Assembly (NCBI GenBank): GCA_934270475.1
Contig: CAKQPS010000002.1
Span: 62,001 to 126,000 of the forward strand
Length of the DNA stretch: 64,000 bases
Reading direction: 5' to 3'
From: an uncultured Alphaproteobacteria bacterium
GTDB taxonomy: Bacteria > Pseudomonadota > Alphaproteobacteria > RF32 > CAG-239
Position 1 is the stretch's first letter. The number at the start of each line of letters is the position of its first letter. The notes below the pieces were generated by a model. That model had not been told where the DNA came from and did not search any database. It saw only the letters and a program-made list of their open reading frames with translations. Shown here in pieces: positions 42,701 through 51,983 of the stretch. The position numbers and the translations under genes were made by a program.

Positions 42701-43810
42701 TTAAAACTCCACTTCTAAACCGCTGATAAATGCATAGCCGCGGTTATTTTCTTCTATTGTCTGTCCGCCGGTGTATTCAGCATAAGCCGCTGCCAAATAC
42801 AGCGACACATATTTATGCACGGCAATTTTATTTGCCCAGGTTACAATTTTATCTTTATTGTCCGTTTTATCCGCCGATGAATAAAAATAGGAAACACCAG
42901 TGGTCAAAGGTCCGAACTCATAGCTAAGCCCCAAATTATATGCCTGTCCTTTGCGATAGCCGTCAAAATAATACGGAAGATTTTTGCCATCGTTCAGCGC
43001 ATAGTCGCCGGAAGAAGTAAAAGACTTGCGGTAGGAGCCGCCCAAAGTCCAGCCCTTACGGTAGACGCTTAATCCGGCAGAAACCTCTTGGTTGTTTTTG
43101 CGGTTATAAGCATAACCAAGCGAGCTTTCCAACTCAAACGTGCCCAGCTCCTGATGATTGTATAAACCGACCGCATATGACGAACGGCTGTCATAGCGGC
43201 TGTGCTTGTTAATCAGACCGGCTTGGGAATAACTGTCCGGAGTATAGGACACCGCCAGCTTGGTGCGATAAAATTCCGGCGTGGCATAGCTGATTTTCGG
43301 AGCATCGGCATCGGTGTTTAAATAAGTTGAATTGAGCGTGCGGTACGAGGCGGTGCGGCTGTGGCGCTGCCAATTCGGATTGGTGATAAAGTCGGTTATC
43401 GGTGAATTATTGGCTTTGAAATACCCAACTTTCGGAGCGCCGACTGCCAGCTGATAAGCAGCGTTATAGACTTGTCCCAAACTAAATTCACCATAGGTCG
43501 TTTCCAAAGTTCCGTAAATATTTTCGCCCCATTTTCCCTGATTATAATCTTCCACCTCTTTACCGTCGGCAGCCTGCAAATCAAGTCCCATCCTGAATGA
43601 AGTTTCTTCATCAAAGCGATAGCCGGCAGACGAATATATTTCAGCAGCAGCCGGAGTATGATTATGTTTATAGCGCGGACGATACTTTTTAGCATATTCG
43701 CTGTAGCCGTAAAAAGAATTGCCGACACCGGAAACATCATAAAAAAATTCTCCGGCGCAAACCGGCGACGTTATCAGAAAAAAAGCAACAACCAACAGAT
43801 TTTTTTTCAT
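42701..43810 (-). CDS. Porin-like outer-membrane beta-barrel protein
   Basis: 369 aa. A signal peptide (residues 1-19, cut near VCA|GE) is followed by alternating amphipathic strands with many aromatic residues: SAGYRFDEETSFRMGLDLQA, TLETTYGEFSLGQVYNAAYQL, AYNLGLSYEFGPLTTGVSYFYSS (in parts). The protein ends in FISGLEVEF with a terminal Phe, the Bam recognition signature. The pattern GELSLGQ-like is shared with Gram-negative general porins (Porin_4). It probably forms a diffusion channel. An AAGGATA SD precedes the ATG. The next gene, 5 bp downstream, is the response regulator, an unusual porin-regulator pairing. Confidence 0.82.
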   Translation of the reverse strand: MKKNLLVVAFFLITSPVCAGEFFYDVSGVGNSFYGYSEYAKKYRPRYKHNHTPAAAEIYSSAGYRFDEETSFRMGLDLQAADGKEVEDYNQGKWGENIYGTLETTYGEFSLGQVYNAAYQLAVGAPKVGYFKANNSPITDFITNPNWQRHSRTASYRTLNSTYLNTDADAPKISYATPEFYRTKLAVSYTPDSYSQAGLINKHSRYDSRSSYAVGLYNHQELGTFELESSLGYAYNRKNNQEVSAGLSVYRKGWTLGGSYRKSFTSSGDYALNDGKNLPYYFDGYRKGQAYNLGLSYEFGPLTTGVSYFYSSADKTDNKDKIVTWANKIAVHKYVSLYLAAAYAEYTGGQTIEENNRGYAFISGLEVEF

Positions 43811-43998
43811 TTTATATCCTTAATATTTGGTTTTAATTTATGAATACTCACACTTTATGTCAATAAAAAATCATATTTTTATACTTTTTTAAAAATAAGT
43901 CTGTTTATAAATAAAAAAATAGTGCTTTTAAAATTTGTTTTCCTATATATAATAGTGAACAGTTTAAAAGATTTCTGATTTAATGAAAGGATACATTG

Positions 43999-45528
43999 AT
44001 GCAAAGACCGGTTATGTTACTTATTTTGGACGGCTGGGGATACAGAAGCAAAACGACCAAAGATAACGCTATTGAAATGGGCGAAACTCCGAATTGGCAC
44101 GAACTGTTAAAAACCTGCCCGCACTGCTTTGTAGAAACTTCAGGATTGGATGTCGGCTTGCCGGCAGGGCAAATGGGCAATTCCGAAGTAGGTCATATGA
44201 ATTTGGGCGCCGGACGTGTGGTTATGCAGGACTTGCCGAAAATTGACCAAGCCGTTAAAGAACACACTTTGGAAAAGAATCCGGTTGTGGTTGATTTGAT
44301 TAACACCTTAAAAGCCAATGGAAAAACCTGTCATGTTATGGGCTTGATGTCTCCGGGCGGAGTTCACTCACATCAAGAACATATTGTTGCTTTGTGTGAA
44401 ATTTTGAACCGCAACGGCATTAAAGTTGACGTACACGCATTTTTAGACGGACGAGACACGCCTCCGACATCGGCTGAAGGCTTTTTAGCCGATTTCAACA
44501 ATTCCATTAAAGATATGCCGTTGGTTAAATTGGCAACATTAGCTGGTCGTTTTTATGCTATGGACAGAGACAAGCGTTGGGATAGAGTTGAGCTTGCCTA
44601 TAACAATATTGTTTCTGCTAACGGCAAGCGCTATGCCACTGCTGATGAAGCTATCAAAGCTTCTTACGCTGCCGGCGTTAACGATGAATTTGTAGTTCCG
44701 TGCGTTATCGGCGATTATCAAGGCGCAAATGACGGCGATGCCTTTTTGATGGCAAACTTCCGCGCCGACCGTGCCCGCGAAATTACATACGCTTTGGGCG
44801 ATGACAAATTTGAAGGCTTTGCCCGCAATAAAATTGTAAAATTCTCAGATTGTGTGGGTATGGCTGAATATTCTGTTGACCATAACCGCTTTATGAAAAC
44901 TATTTTTGCGCCGGAACAGCTCAAGAATATTTATGGCGAAGTAGTTTCCGAACATGGTATGACCCAGCTTCGTATTGCTGAAACCGAAAAATATGCGCAC
45001 GTTACATTTTTCTTTAACGGCGGCGAAGAACGTATGTTCAAAGGCGAAGAGCGCATTTTGATTAACAGTCCGAAAGTTGCTACTTATGACCTGAAGCCGG
45101 AAATGAGCGTATATGAAGTAACCGATGCTTTGGTAAACGCTATTGAAAGCAAAAAGTTTGATACGATTATCTGCAACTTTGCCAACGGCGATATGGTTGG
45201 TCATACCGGTATTATGTCGGCAGCTTTGCAGGCTGTTGCGGCTGTAGATAAGTCTTTGGGACGCGTGATGAAAGCCATTAAAGACGTTAACGGCGTTTTG
45301 TTTGTTACCGCCGATCACGGCAATGTGGAAAAAATGGTTGATGAAAAAACTGGTCAGCCATACACCGCACACACCGTCGGCAAAGTTCAAGCCGTTTTAT
45401 ATAACGCTCCGGCGGACGTAAAAGGCATGGAAGACGGTAGATTGGCTGACGTTTCCCCGACTTTGCTTGATTTATTGGGCTTGGAAAAACCTGCCGATAT
45501 GACCGGTCATTCTTTGCTGAAAAAATAA
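43999..45528 (+). CDS. gpmI: Cofactor-independent phosphoglycerate mutase
   Basis: 509 aa from the ATG at 43999, 8 nt after AAAGGA (a TTG three bases earlier is less likely). The enzyme interconverts 3- and 2-phosphoglycerate using two Mn ions. LLILDGWGYR opens the phosphatase domain; the catalytic Ser lies in GQMGNSEVGHMNLGAGR. HAFLDGRDTPP, NFRADRAREIT, ANGDMVGHTG and FVTADHGNVEKM follow. A possible -10 (TATAAT at 43948) lies upstream. Enolase, the next glycolytic enzyme, is encoded at 57140. The gene leads a gpmI-envC-ctpA-rppH cluster. Confidence 0.98.
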   Translation: MQRPVMLLILDGWGYRSKTTKDNAIEMGETPNWHELLKTCPHCFVETSGLDVGLPAGQMGNSEVGHMNLGAGRVVMQDLPKIDQAVKEHTLEKNPVVVDLINTLKANGKTCHVMGLMSPGGVHSHQEHIVALCEILNRNGIKVDVHAFLDGRDTPPTSAEGFLADFNNSIKDMPLVKLATLAGRFYAMDRDKRWDRVELAYNNIVSANGKRYATADEAIKASYAAGVNDEFVVPCVIGDYQGANDGDAFLMANFRADRAREITYALGDDKFEGFARNKIVKFSDCVGMAEYSVDHNRFMKTIFAPEQLKNIYGEVVSEHGMTQLRIAETEKYAHVTFFFNGGEERMFKGEERILINSPKVATYDLKPEMSVYEVTDALVNAIESKKFDTIICNFANGDMVGHTGIMSAALQAVAAVDKSLGRVMKAIKDVNGVLFVTADHGNVEKMVDEKTGQPYTAHTVGKVQAVLYNAPADVKGMEDGRLADVSPTLLDLLGLEKPADMTGHSLLKK

Positions 45529-45547
45529 AAGAACGGACTTTAGTATT

Positions 45548-46789
45548 GTGCAGAAAAAATTTTTAATTTTGACTTTAATTTTGTTAGCTGCAGCCGAAGA
45601 GTGCGCAAGCACTGCTTCGGCGGCTGCTGTTTCCGCATCGGAAGTTGCCAAAGTGGAAGCCGAGGCTAAGCGCGTTTCCAAAGAGCATATGGAAATGGAG
45701 CAGAAAGCTAATAAACTTAAAGAAGAACTTAAAAATGTTAATCAAAAATTGATTGCCGCCGCCAAAAAAATTCAAAACGGCGAAGACGAAGTGCGCAAAA
45801 AACAGGAAGAACTTGACGTTTTGCAAAGAAAACTCAGCGAATCCGAAGAAAAGTTTAATTCGGAAAACGATATGCTGATAGAAACTTTGGCGGCGCTGCA
45901 AAATTTGGCTTTGCGACCATCCGAAGCCGTATTGGTGCAGCCGCTGTCTCCGGTTGAAGTGATGCGCAGCAGCATTTTACTGCGCGGCAGCGTGCATTCT
46001 TTGGAAAACCGCGCCAGCTCTATCCGCAAAAGCATTGAAGACATCAGCAGCCAAAAAGAGCAAATTGCCCTGCGTCTGCAAGATTTGGAAAAAGACAATA
46101 AAAAACTGGCGCAGCAGCAAGAGGCTATGAAAAAATTATCTCAGCAAAAAAATGAGATGTATGGTCAAATTTCCAGTAAAAGCGAAGAGGCAAAAAAGAA
46201 AGCTGATTTGCTGGCAAGCCAAGCGCACAACCTGAGAGATTTGCTTGAAAAATTGGAAAAGCAAAAAGAAATTAACCGCCGTCAAATGGCTGAAAAAGCC
46301 CGCATAGCCCGCGAACAAGAGCTGAAGAGAATCCATAAAGAAAGCCACGGCTTAGAGGCTATTGACGAAATGGAAAACACTTATACCGCCGCAGCCGCGA
46401 CCACAGATTTCAGCAAAGCAAAGGGACGTTTGACCCGCCCTGCCCGCGGTCCGATTGTTACGGCGTTTCATTCCGAATTGTCTAAAGGCGTATATTCTAA
46501 CGGTATAGACATTAAAACCGCTGCCAAAGCGCAAGTTATTGCCCCTTATGACGGCAACGTGATTTATGCCGGACCGTTTAAGAACTTTGCTAATTTGGTG
46601 ATTATCGACCACGGCGACGGCTATACATCTTTGCTGAGCGGTTTGGGCGAGACCGATACCGAAGTCGGGCAAATACTGCTTGCCGGCGAGCCGGTCGGCA
46701 CAATGCCTGCCGATGCCGACAGCAAGTTACATATTGAAATTCGCAAAAACAACCATCCTGTTGACCCTGATATATGGATAAAAAAATAA
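45548..46789 (+). CDS. EnvC-like murein hydrolase activator with degenerate M23 domain
   Basis: 413 aa from a GTG at 45548. A signal peptide (about 1-26) leads into a long coiled coil (about 30-250, rich in Glu, Lys and Gln). The C-terminal LytM/M23 domain follows (about 300-413). The first zinc ligands should be H-x3-D; here the sequence is KGVYSNGIDI, so Ser replaces His. The late H-x-H is LHIEIR. Without these ligands it cannot cut peptidoglycan itself, matching EnvC-type activators of amidases during daughter-cell separation. It sits between gpmI and ctpA, the order seen widely in alphaproteobacteria. Confidence 0.9.
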   Translation: MQKKFLILTLILLAAAEECASTASAAAVSASEVAKVEAEAKRVSKEHMEMEQKANKLKEELKNVNQKLIAAAKKIQNGEDEVRKKQEELDVLQRKLSESEEKFNSENDMLIETLAALQNLALRPSEAVLVQPLSPVEVMRSSILLRGSVHSLENRASSIRKSIEDISSQKEQIALRLQDLEKDNKKLAQQQEAMKKLSQQKNEMYGQISSKSEEAKKKADLLASQAHNLRDLLEKLEKQKEINRRQMAEKARIAREQELKRIHKESHGLEAIDEMENTYTAAAATTDFSKAKGRLTRPARGPIVTAFHSELSKGVYSNGIDIKTAAKAQVIAPYDGNVIYAGPFKNFANLVIIDHGDGYTSLLSGLGETDTEVGQILLAGEPVGTMPADADSKLHIEIRKNNHPVDPDIWIKK

Positions 46790-46806
46790 AATAAGAGGAA
46801 CCAAAC

Positions 46807-48144
46807 ATGCTAAAAAAATCGTTGATTGTTTACACCTTAGTTTTGAGCTTGATTGCCGGCTGTGCAACCGCCAAAAGCAAAACCGAACAAGATGAGCAGG
46901 TTAGCACCTATGAGCTGCTTAATTTGTTTGGCGAAGTTATGGAACGCACCAAAATGACTTATGTTGAAGAAGTCAGCGACAAACAGCTGATTGAAGCGGC
47001 AATTAACGGCATGTTATCGTCATTGGACCCGCACTCCAGCTATTTAACCGCCAAAGACTATAAATATATGACCGAACAGACTAAAGGGAAATTCGGCGGT
47101 TTAGGCATTCAAATCACCACCGACAACGGCTTGGTGAAAGTTATTTCGCCGATAGACGGAACTCCGGCAGCAAAAGCTGGAATAAAAGCCGGTGATTATA
47201 TTACCGAAGTAAACGGCAAAACAGTGATTGGGCAGACTCTTGATGAAGTGGTTGACAAACTGCGCGGCAAAGTCGGCTCAAAAGTAAAAGTAACTTTTAA
47301 GCGCGCCAACAAAAAACCGTTCACGGTTACGCTACGCCGTGCTGAAATTAAAGTAGACGACATTAAAAGCGCCATCAAAAATGATGATATTTTATATATC
47401 CGCATTTCGACATTTGATGAAGAGCTAAGCAAAAATGTGAAAAAAGAAGTAACCAATGCTCAAAAGAAACTGAAAAACAAACTTGCCGGTATTGTATTAG
47501 ATGTGCGCAACAATCCGGGCGGACTTTTGAATCAGGCGGTAGATGTTTCTGATTTGTTTTTAGAGCAAGGCGAAATTGTTTCCACCCGCTCGCGCAATGT
47601 TGAAGACACTATAAAATATTCAGCTTCTGACGGCGATATTGCAAAAGGTTTGCCGATTGTGGTGATTATCAATGAAGGCACGGCATCAGCAGCAGAAATT
47701 TTAGCCGGTGCTTTGCAAGACCATCACCGCGCCGTTATCATTGGTGAAAAATCTTTCGGCAAAGGTTCGGTGCAAACTCTGTCGCAGCTTCCTAACGGCG
47801 GCGGCATGCGTTTGACCACAGCCCGCTATTACACACCATCCGGACGCTCTATTCAGGCTAAAGGCATTGAGCCGGATATTGAAGTAAAATTGGCAAAAGT
47901 GGAAGAAATTGAAGACAACGGCTGGAATATCAGCGAAGCTGACTTAAAAGGCGCCTTGAAGAATGAACAGGCAGACAAGAAAAAAGCCGGAGATAAAAAT
48001 TCAGATAAACTTTCTGAAGAAGATAAAAATGACTACCAGCTTATCAGAGCTTTGGATTTGGTTAAAGCGCTGTATCTGTACAGACAATATGACAATACCT
48101 ATGTCGGCATTCTACCAAAGCTTAATAAAGAAGGCAAGAAATAA
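46807..48144 (+). CDS. ctpA: Carboxy-terminal processing protease (S41)
   Basis: 445 aa. The N-terminus carries a lipobox (SLIAGC, Cys at residue 19), so it is probably a lipoprotein. A PDZ domain spans about 95-180 (GGLGIQITTDNGLVKVISPIDGTPAAKAGIKAGDYI, in parts). The protease core has LAGIVLDVRNNPGGLLNQAV, the nucleophile Ser in NEGTASAAEILAGAL and the base Lys in IGEKSFGKGSVQTL. CtpA trims C-termini of periplasmic proteins, often including murein endopeptidases. It shares an operon with the EnvC-like gene (17 bp) and rppH (one-base overlap). Confidence 0.96.
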   Translation: MLKKSLIVYTLVLSLIAGCATAKSKTEQDEQVSTYELLNLFGEVMERTKMTYVEEVSDKQLIEAAINGMLSSLDPHSSYLTAKDYKYMTEQTKGKFGGLGIQITTDNGLVKVISPIDGTPAAKAGIKAGDYITEVNGKTVIGQTLDEVVDKLRGKVGSKVKVTFKRANKKPFTVTLRRAEIKVDDIKSAIKNDDILYIRISTFDEELSKNVKKEVTNAQKKLKNKLAGIVLDVRNNPGGLLNQAVDVSDLFLEQGEIVSTRSRNVEDTIKYSASDGDIAKGLPIVVIINEGTASAAEILAGALQDHHRAVIIGEKSFGKGSVQTLSQLPNGGGMRLTTARYYTPSGRSIQAKGIEPDIEVKLAKVEEIEDNGWNISEADLKGALKNEQADKKKAGDKNSDKLSEEDKNDYQLIRALDLVKALYLYRQYDNTYVGILPKLNKEGKK

Positions 48145-48620
48145 TGGCAGAATGGTTCAGACGCAATGCCGGAATAGTGGTTTTCCGCGCCGATAAAAAA
48201 GTTTTACTTTGTCAGCGCAATGATATGGCTGATTCCTGGCAGTTTCCGCAGGGCGGTATCGAATCCGACGAAACACCGGAGCAAGCCGCCGCAAGAGAAT
48301 TAGAGGAAGAAACTTCATTAAAAGGATTAAAGCGAATCGAAACTTTAACGGAAGCGGCGCGTTACCGCTTTCCGCCGGCTGTGATTGCCTCTATGCAAAA
48401 ACGCGGATTTGACAATGCCGGACAAGATATGTATTGGTCGCTGTTTTATTTTGACGGCAGGGATTCCGATATTAACCTGCAAACGGCAGAACCGGAATTT
48501 AAGGCGTTTAAATGGGGAACTTTAGAAGAGGCTGTAACGCTTGCCGTAGAGTTTAAAAAGCCGGCTTACGAAAAAATGTATCAGGCTTTCAAGCCCTTGA
48601 TTGAGCAATATAAAGCTTAA
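48144..48620 (+). CDS. rppH: RNA pyrophosphohydrolase
   Basis: 158 aa, Nudix family, typical RppH length. RRNAGIVVFRADKKVLLCQR and SWQFPQGGIESDETPEQAAARELEEETSLKG (in parts; Nudix box about residues 37-59). The WQFPQGGI motif is characteristic of RppH/NudH. It removes pyrophosphate from mRNA 5' ends, starting decay. Its ATG overlaps the ctpA stop (TAATG). Confidence 0.95.
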   Translation: MAEWFRRNAGIVVFRADKKVLLCQRNDMADSWQFPQGGIESDETPEQAAARELEEETSLKGLKRIETLTEAARYRFPPAVIASMQKRGFDNAGQDMYWSLFYFDGRDSDINLQTAEPEFKAFKWGTLEEAVTLAVEFKKPAYEKMYQAFKPLIEQYKA

Positions 48621-48645
48621 ATACATTTTTATATGTTTTTAAAAG

Positions 48646-48678
48646 AAAACCCTGAGTTCAGTCAGAATTCGGGGTTTT
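48646..48678. terminator. Bidirectional terminator between rppH and the gene at 48695
   Basis: AAAACCCTGAGTTC pairs with GAATTCGGGGTTTT with two G-T wobbles and a 5-nt loop. On minus it is followed by CTTTTAAAA. Confidence 0.85.
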
Positions 48679-48694
48679 AAATATGAAACACTTA

Positions 48695-49081
48695 TCAAGC
48701 AACCAGCAAATAGATTAGATATGCAACTTGCACAAAAATTGCTGCGTACAAAAAACCAAATGCCGCGGCTGCTTCAAATTTTTTAAGTTCCGTGCCGCGT
48801 TTTTGCTGCACTTCATACAAACCGACAAAAGCCATTACAAAGGCAGGAGCGTTGCATGACCAAAACAGCACATCAACCATTTTATGTTTTTGAGGTTCAC
48901 CGGAGAAAAATATCATCCAAGCAAACATTGCCTGCAAAAATATAGCCGAGCAAATCAAACTGCCGTAACAGAGTTTGCTGCAGCGTTTAGGAGCCTTTAA
49001 ATTGGGCAACTCGGCAAAACCGCTGGCTATAAGCAAAAAATAGACTGACAGTAACGAAACTGTGATAGATAAATCATTCAT
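48695..49081 (-). CDS. Unknown four-helix membrane protein, no SD
   Basis: 128 aa, not recognised. Four hydrophobic segments (about 5-23, 40-60, 70-92 and 106-127) with short loops. The start lacks an SD; the leader reads CTATTAAAAATTATTAGTT-ATG, resembling the leader of the 28-aa gene at 54019 (..ATTAAAAATTAAAAGTT-ATG). A TTGACA/TAATTT promoter lies 45-73 bp upstream and a bidirectional terminator downstream, so it is a single-gene unit. It shares leader and layout with the other SD-less small genes in the window. Confidence 0.7.
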   Translation of the reverse strand: MNDLSITVSLLSVYFLLIASGFAELPNLKAPKRCSKLCYGSLICSAIFLQAMFAWMIFFSGEPQKHKMVDVLFWSCNAPAFVMAFVGLYEVQQKRGTELKKFEAAAAFGFLYAAIFVQVAYLIYLLVA

Positions 49082-49125
49082 AACTAATAATTTTTAATAG
49101 CTAAATAATAGGCTTTATGCAAAAC

Positions 49126-49154
49126 AAATTAAGAGAAAATCTAAATTTTGTCAA
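49126..49154 (-). promoter_or_regulatory. Promoter of the gene at 48695
   Basis: On minus: TTGACA (49154-49149), a 17-nt spacer, TAATTT (49131-49126). Confidence 0.65.
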
Positions 49155-49177
49155 GCAGCAAAGATAAAAGCAATTTT

Positions 49178-50971
49178 TCAGTTTTTGATGATTTTCTGTA
49201 AATTCCGCAAAACTTCAGGATTAGTCAAATGCAAAACCGTGTTATCGGCAGTACCGCTGTCGATTTTATGCTGCACTTTTTCTTTATCCAAAATATTTTC
49301 ATCTTCTTTTAGAACAAGTGCATGGCGCCATTGGTAAACTGCCTCATTTTCACGACCAACAAACCAATAAGCATCGCCCAAGTGATCGCTGATTACGGCA
49401 TTTTCAGGATTGATGTCTGCCGCCTGCTCCAAAAAGTATACGGCTTTATCATATTCGCCGATTCTAAAAAGCGCCCAGCCTAGACTATCTATAATATGCC
49501 CTTCGTACGGGTAATTATGATAGGCTTCCAAAATCATCTGCACCGCACTGTCAACGTTTTTGTTATTATCCAAATATACATATCCCAAATAATTTAGCAC
49601 ATTCGGATTCCGATTGCTGAGCTCAACCGCCTTTTTCAAATATGCAACCGCTTTTTCATATTCATTTTCCTGATAATACAAAGCACCAAGCGCATAATAA
49701 ATCGACCAGCTGGTTTGGTCAGGGTTCTTTTGAACCTCCAACGCCTGATGATACAATTTCATTGCCTCTTTATTTTGTTTGAGCTCGCGTTCAATATCCG
49801 CTAAATTACTCAAAAGCATAGCATTGTTAGGATATTCTTTTAACATTTCACGCAAATATTTTTCAGCGGTTTTATAATCTTTGAGAGCATTAAGATTCTC
49901 AATATTTTTTAAACGAGCCAAATAGTAAGAAGATGAATTTTTATCAATCTGCCCATAAATTCTGTTGGCATCAGCATAATCGCCCATATTTTCATAAACA
50001 TTCGCCAGAGCAAATTTTGTAACTTCATAATCCGGATTCAAATAAACCGAAGCCGCTAAATAAATTTGCGCTACCTCAGGAATATTCTCCATGCGGTACA
50101 TTGTGCCAAGGTTAAACATTACATCGGCAAACCCTTTTTGCGGCGTGTCAATTATGGCGGGGCTTGAAGAGTCCGTATTGTCAATTTTTTGACGCAGGCT
50201 TGTCAGCAGCAAAGCCATAGCACCGTTTTCTTTGTAATGATTAAAAATTTGCTCAGCCAAATTCTTCTGATTATGACGAATATAAAAATTAAGCATTACG
50301 TCCAGCAAACGATAGTTGATTTCCTCGGAATGTGATTTGAGAAATTTTCGATACGTTTCATCTGCTTTTTGATAATTGTCCAAATAGTCATAAATCATAC
50401 CGGAGTGCATCAACTTTAACGCATCATATCTTTTGCCTTTAATTTTATTTAAGGAAGCAATCGCCGCTTTTTCCTGCTGTTCTCCGGCAAAAGACCAAGC
50501 GTCAAACAGCGGACGCACAACTTTTTTATAGAAAGGATCGCGGTCAAAAGGCAAAATATCTTTTCGAACTCCGGCATAATTGCCTGCTTTAAAATCTTGA
50601 GCAGCCACAATGATAACCGGCACTAAAGACTTATTGCCGTCTTTGATACTTTTTTGGGCATAAACTGCAGCCTCGTCAAAATTGCCTAGATAGAGCATAA
50701 TATTGAAAACGGCATTAACGGCATTTTTGTTTTGCGGAGATTTTTCCAAAACTATTTTATAATATGCAGCAGCGTTTTCATAGTCATGGCGAATGTGTGC
50801 GACATGAGCCGCCAAAACCGCTCCGTATAAGGAATTTGAGCGCTGAATGTTCGCGTTGTTACCGGCAGCGGACTTTTGCGATTGTTTTGATGTTCCAAAA
50901 TCAAACACGTTTTGCGAACATGCCAAAACGGCGGCAGACAATAAAATAACGGCGCAAACAGTCTTTTTCAT
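49178..50971 (-). CDS. TPR-repeat lipoprotein
   Basis: 597 aa from the ATG at 50971, which has GAGAGA upstream. The N-terminus MKKTVCAVILLSAAVLACSQ has a lipobox (VLAC, Cys18). The remainder is TPR repeats: a first group at about 45-120, then a dense run from about 290 to 560 (for example AAYYKIVLEKSPQNKNAVNAV, KLYHQALEVQKNPDQTSWSIYYALGALYYQENEYEKAVAYL, in parts). This resembles alphaproteobacterial TPR lipoproteins annotated as outer-membrane or heme-regulated scaffolds. It probably mediates protein contacts in the envelope; partners are unknown. It diverges from the uracil-DNA glycosylase gene. Confidence 0.85.
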   Translation of the reverse strand: MKKTVCAVILLSAAVLACSQNVFDFGTSKQSQKSAAGNNANIQRSNSLYGAVLAAHVAHIRHDYENAAAYYKIVLEKSPQNKNAVNAVFNIMLYLGNFDEAAVYAQKSIKDGNKSLVPVIIVAAQDFKAGNYAGVRKDILPFDRDPFYKKVVRPLFDAWSFAGEQQEKAAIASLNKIKGKRYDALKLMHSGMIYDYLDNYQKADETYRKFLKSHSEEINYRLLDVMLNFYIRHNQKNLAEQIFNHYKENGAMALLLTSLRQKIDNTDSSSPAIIDTPQKGFADVMFNLGTMYRMENIPEVAQIYLAASVYLNPDYEVTKFALANVYENMGDYADANRIYGQIDKNSSSYYLARLKNIENLNALKDYKTAEKYLREMLKEYPNNAMLLSNLADIERELKQNKEAMKLYHQALEVQKNPDQTSWSIYYALGALYYQENEYEKAVAYLKKAVELSNRNPNVLNYLGYVYLDNNKNVDSAVQMILEAYHNYPYEGHIIDSLGWALFRIGEYDKAVYFLEQAADINPENAVISDHLGDAYWFVGRENEAVYQWRHALVLKEDENILDKEKVQHKIDSGTADNTVLHLTNPEVLRNLQKIIKN

Positions 50972-51107
50972 AATATCTCTCATAACTTTTTACCTTAATG
51001 CACAATCTGTTTGTATAATATATAAAATTTATTAGCAATGTGTAAAGAGTCTTTATCGTATTGCAAAAAATGTATTTTAGAGTATGATTGGCAGTCAGGG
51101 AGAAAAA

Positions 51108-51905
51108 ATGGAAGATTTGGAAGGAATATTGCGTTGGTATATGCTGGGCGGAGTTGATGAAATCTGCGCCGAAAAGCCTTTTGACGCTTTGGCAAAACAG
51201 ACGCCTGACGCCACAAAAACAGCAACACCAGCACCGACGGCTGTTTTACAAGCTGCGGCGCCGCAGCGTCCTGCTACAACTTTGCTGGCGCAAAGCAATA
51301 ACAGCGCCTGCATAAATGCGCGGGAAATCTGTGCATCTGCCCAAACCTTAGACGAATTGAAAAATGCCATGGAAAAATTTGAGGGCTGCACCTTAAAATT
51401 TTCGGCAAATTCCACGGTGTTTGGAAACGGCAGCCCGTCTGCGCAAGTAATGTTTATCGGCGAAGCCCCAGGGGCTGATGAAGATATGCAAGGCAAGCCG
51501 TTTGTCGGACGCAGCGGTCAGCTTTTGAGCAAAATGCTGGCAGCAATCGCCTTAAAACGCGAAGACTGCTACATTACCAACGTGTTGCCGTGGCGTCCGC
51601 CTGGAAACCGCACGCCTACCGACGGAGAAGTGGCGGTTTGCCTGCCGTTTTTACAGCGACAAATAGAGTTGGTTAAGCCAAAATGCATATTTCTGCTGGG
51701 TGCCAGTGCGGCAAACGCTTTGCTTGATAATGCCGACAGCATTTCACATTTGCGCGGAAAAGTATTGGACTATAAAACGCCGAACGGGGAGATTATTCCG
51801 GCTTTGTGCAGCTATCACCCAGCTTATCTTCTGCGCTCTCCGCAGCAAAAATCTAAATCATGGAGCGATTTGCTGCGCTTGCAAAGAAAATTGCAGGAAA
51901 ATTGA
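51108..51905 (+). CDS. Uracil-DNA glycosylase (family 4/5-like)
   Basis: 265 aa from the ATG at 51108, preceded by GGGAG; the longer frame from 51084 has no SD. An N-terminal helix (EGILRWYMLGGVDEI) and Ala/Pro/Thr-rich linker (to about 90) precede the UDG domain. VMFIGEAPGADEDMQGKPFVGRSGQLLSKML (in parts) is motif A, NVLPWRPPGNRTPT follows, and CSYHPAYLLRSPQQK is motif B. Cysteines (near 94, 166 and others) may hold an iron-sulfur cluster as in family 4. It removes uracil from DNA as the first step of base excision repair. Confidence 0.92.
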   Translation: MEDLEGILRWYMLGGVDEICAEKPFDALAKQTPDATKTATPAPTAVLQAAAPQRPATTLLAQSNNSACINAREICASAQTLDELKNAMEKFEGCTLKFSANSTVFGNGSPSAQVMFIGEAPGADEDMQGKPFVGRSGQLLSKMLAAIALKREDCYITNVLPWRPPGNRTPTDGEVAVCLPFLQRQIELVKPKCIFLLGASAANALLDNADSISHLRGKVLDYKTPNGEIIPALCSYHPAYLLRSPQQKSKSWSDLLRLQRKLQEN

Positions 51906-51983
51906 TTTTTTTGAAAAATTAAGGAAAATTAAACAATAAAGTTATATATATGTTACCATATTTAACCCTTTGGAGTGATAAAG

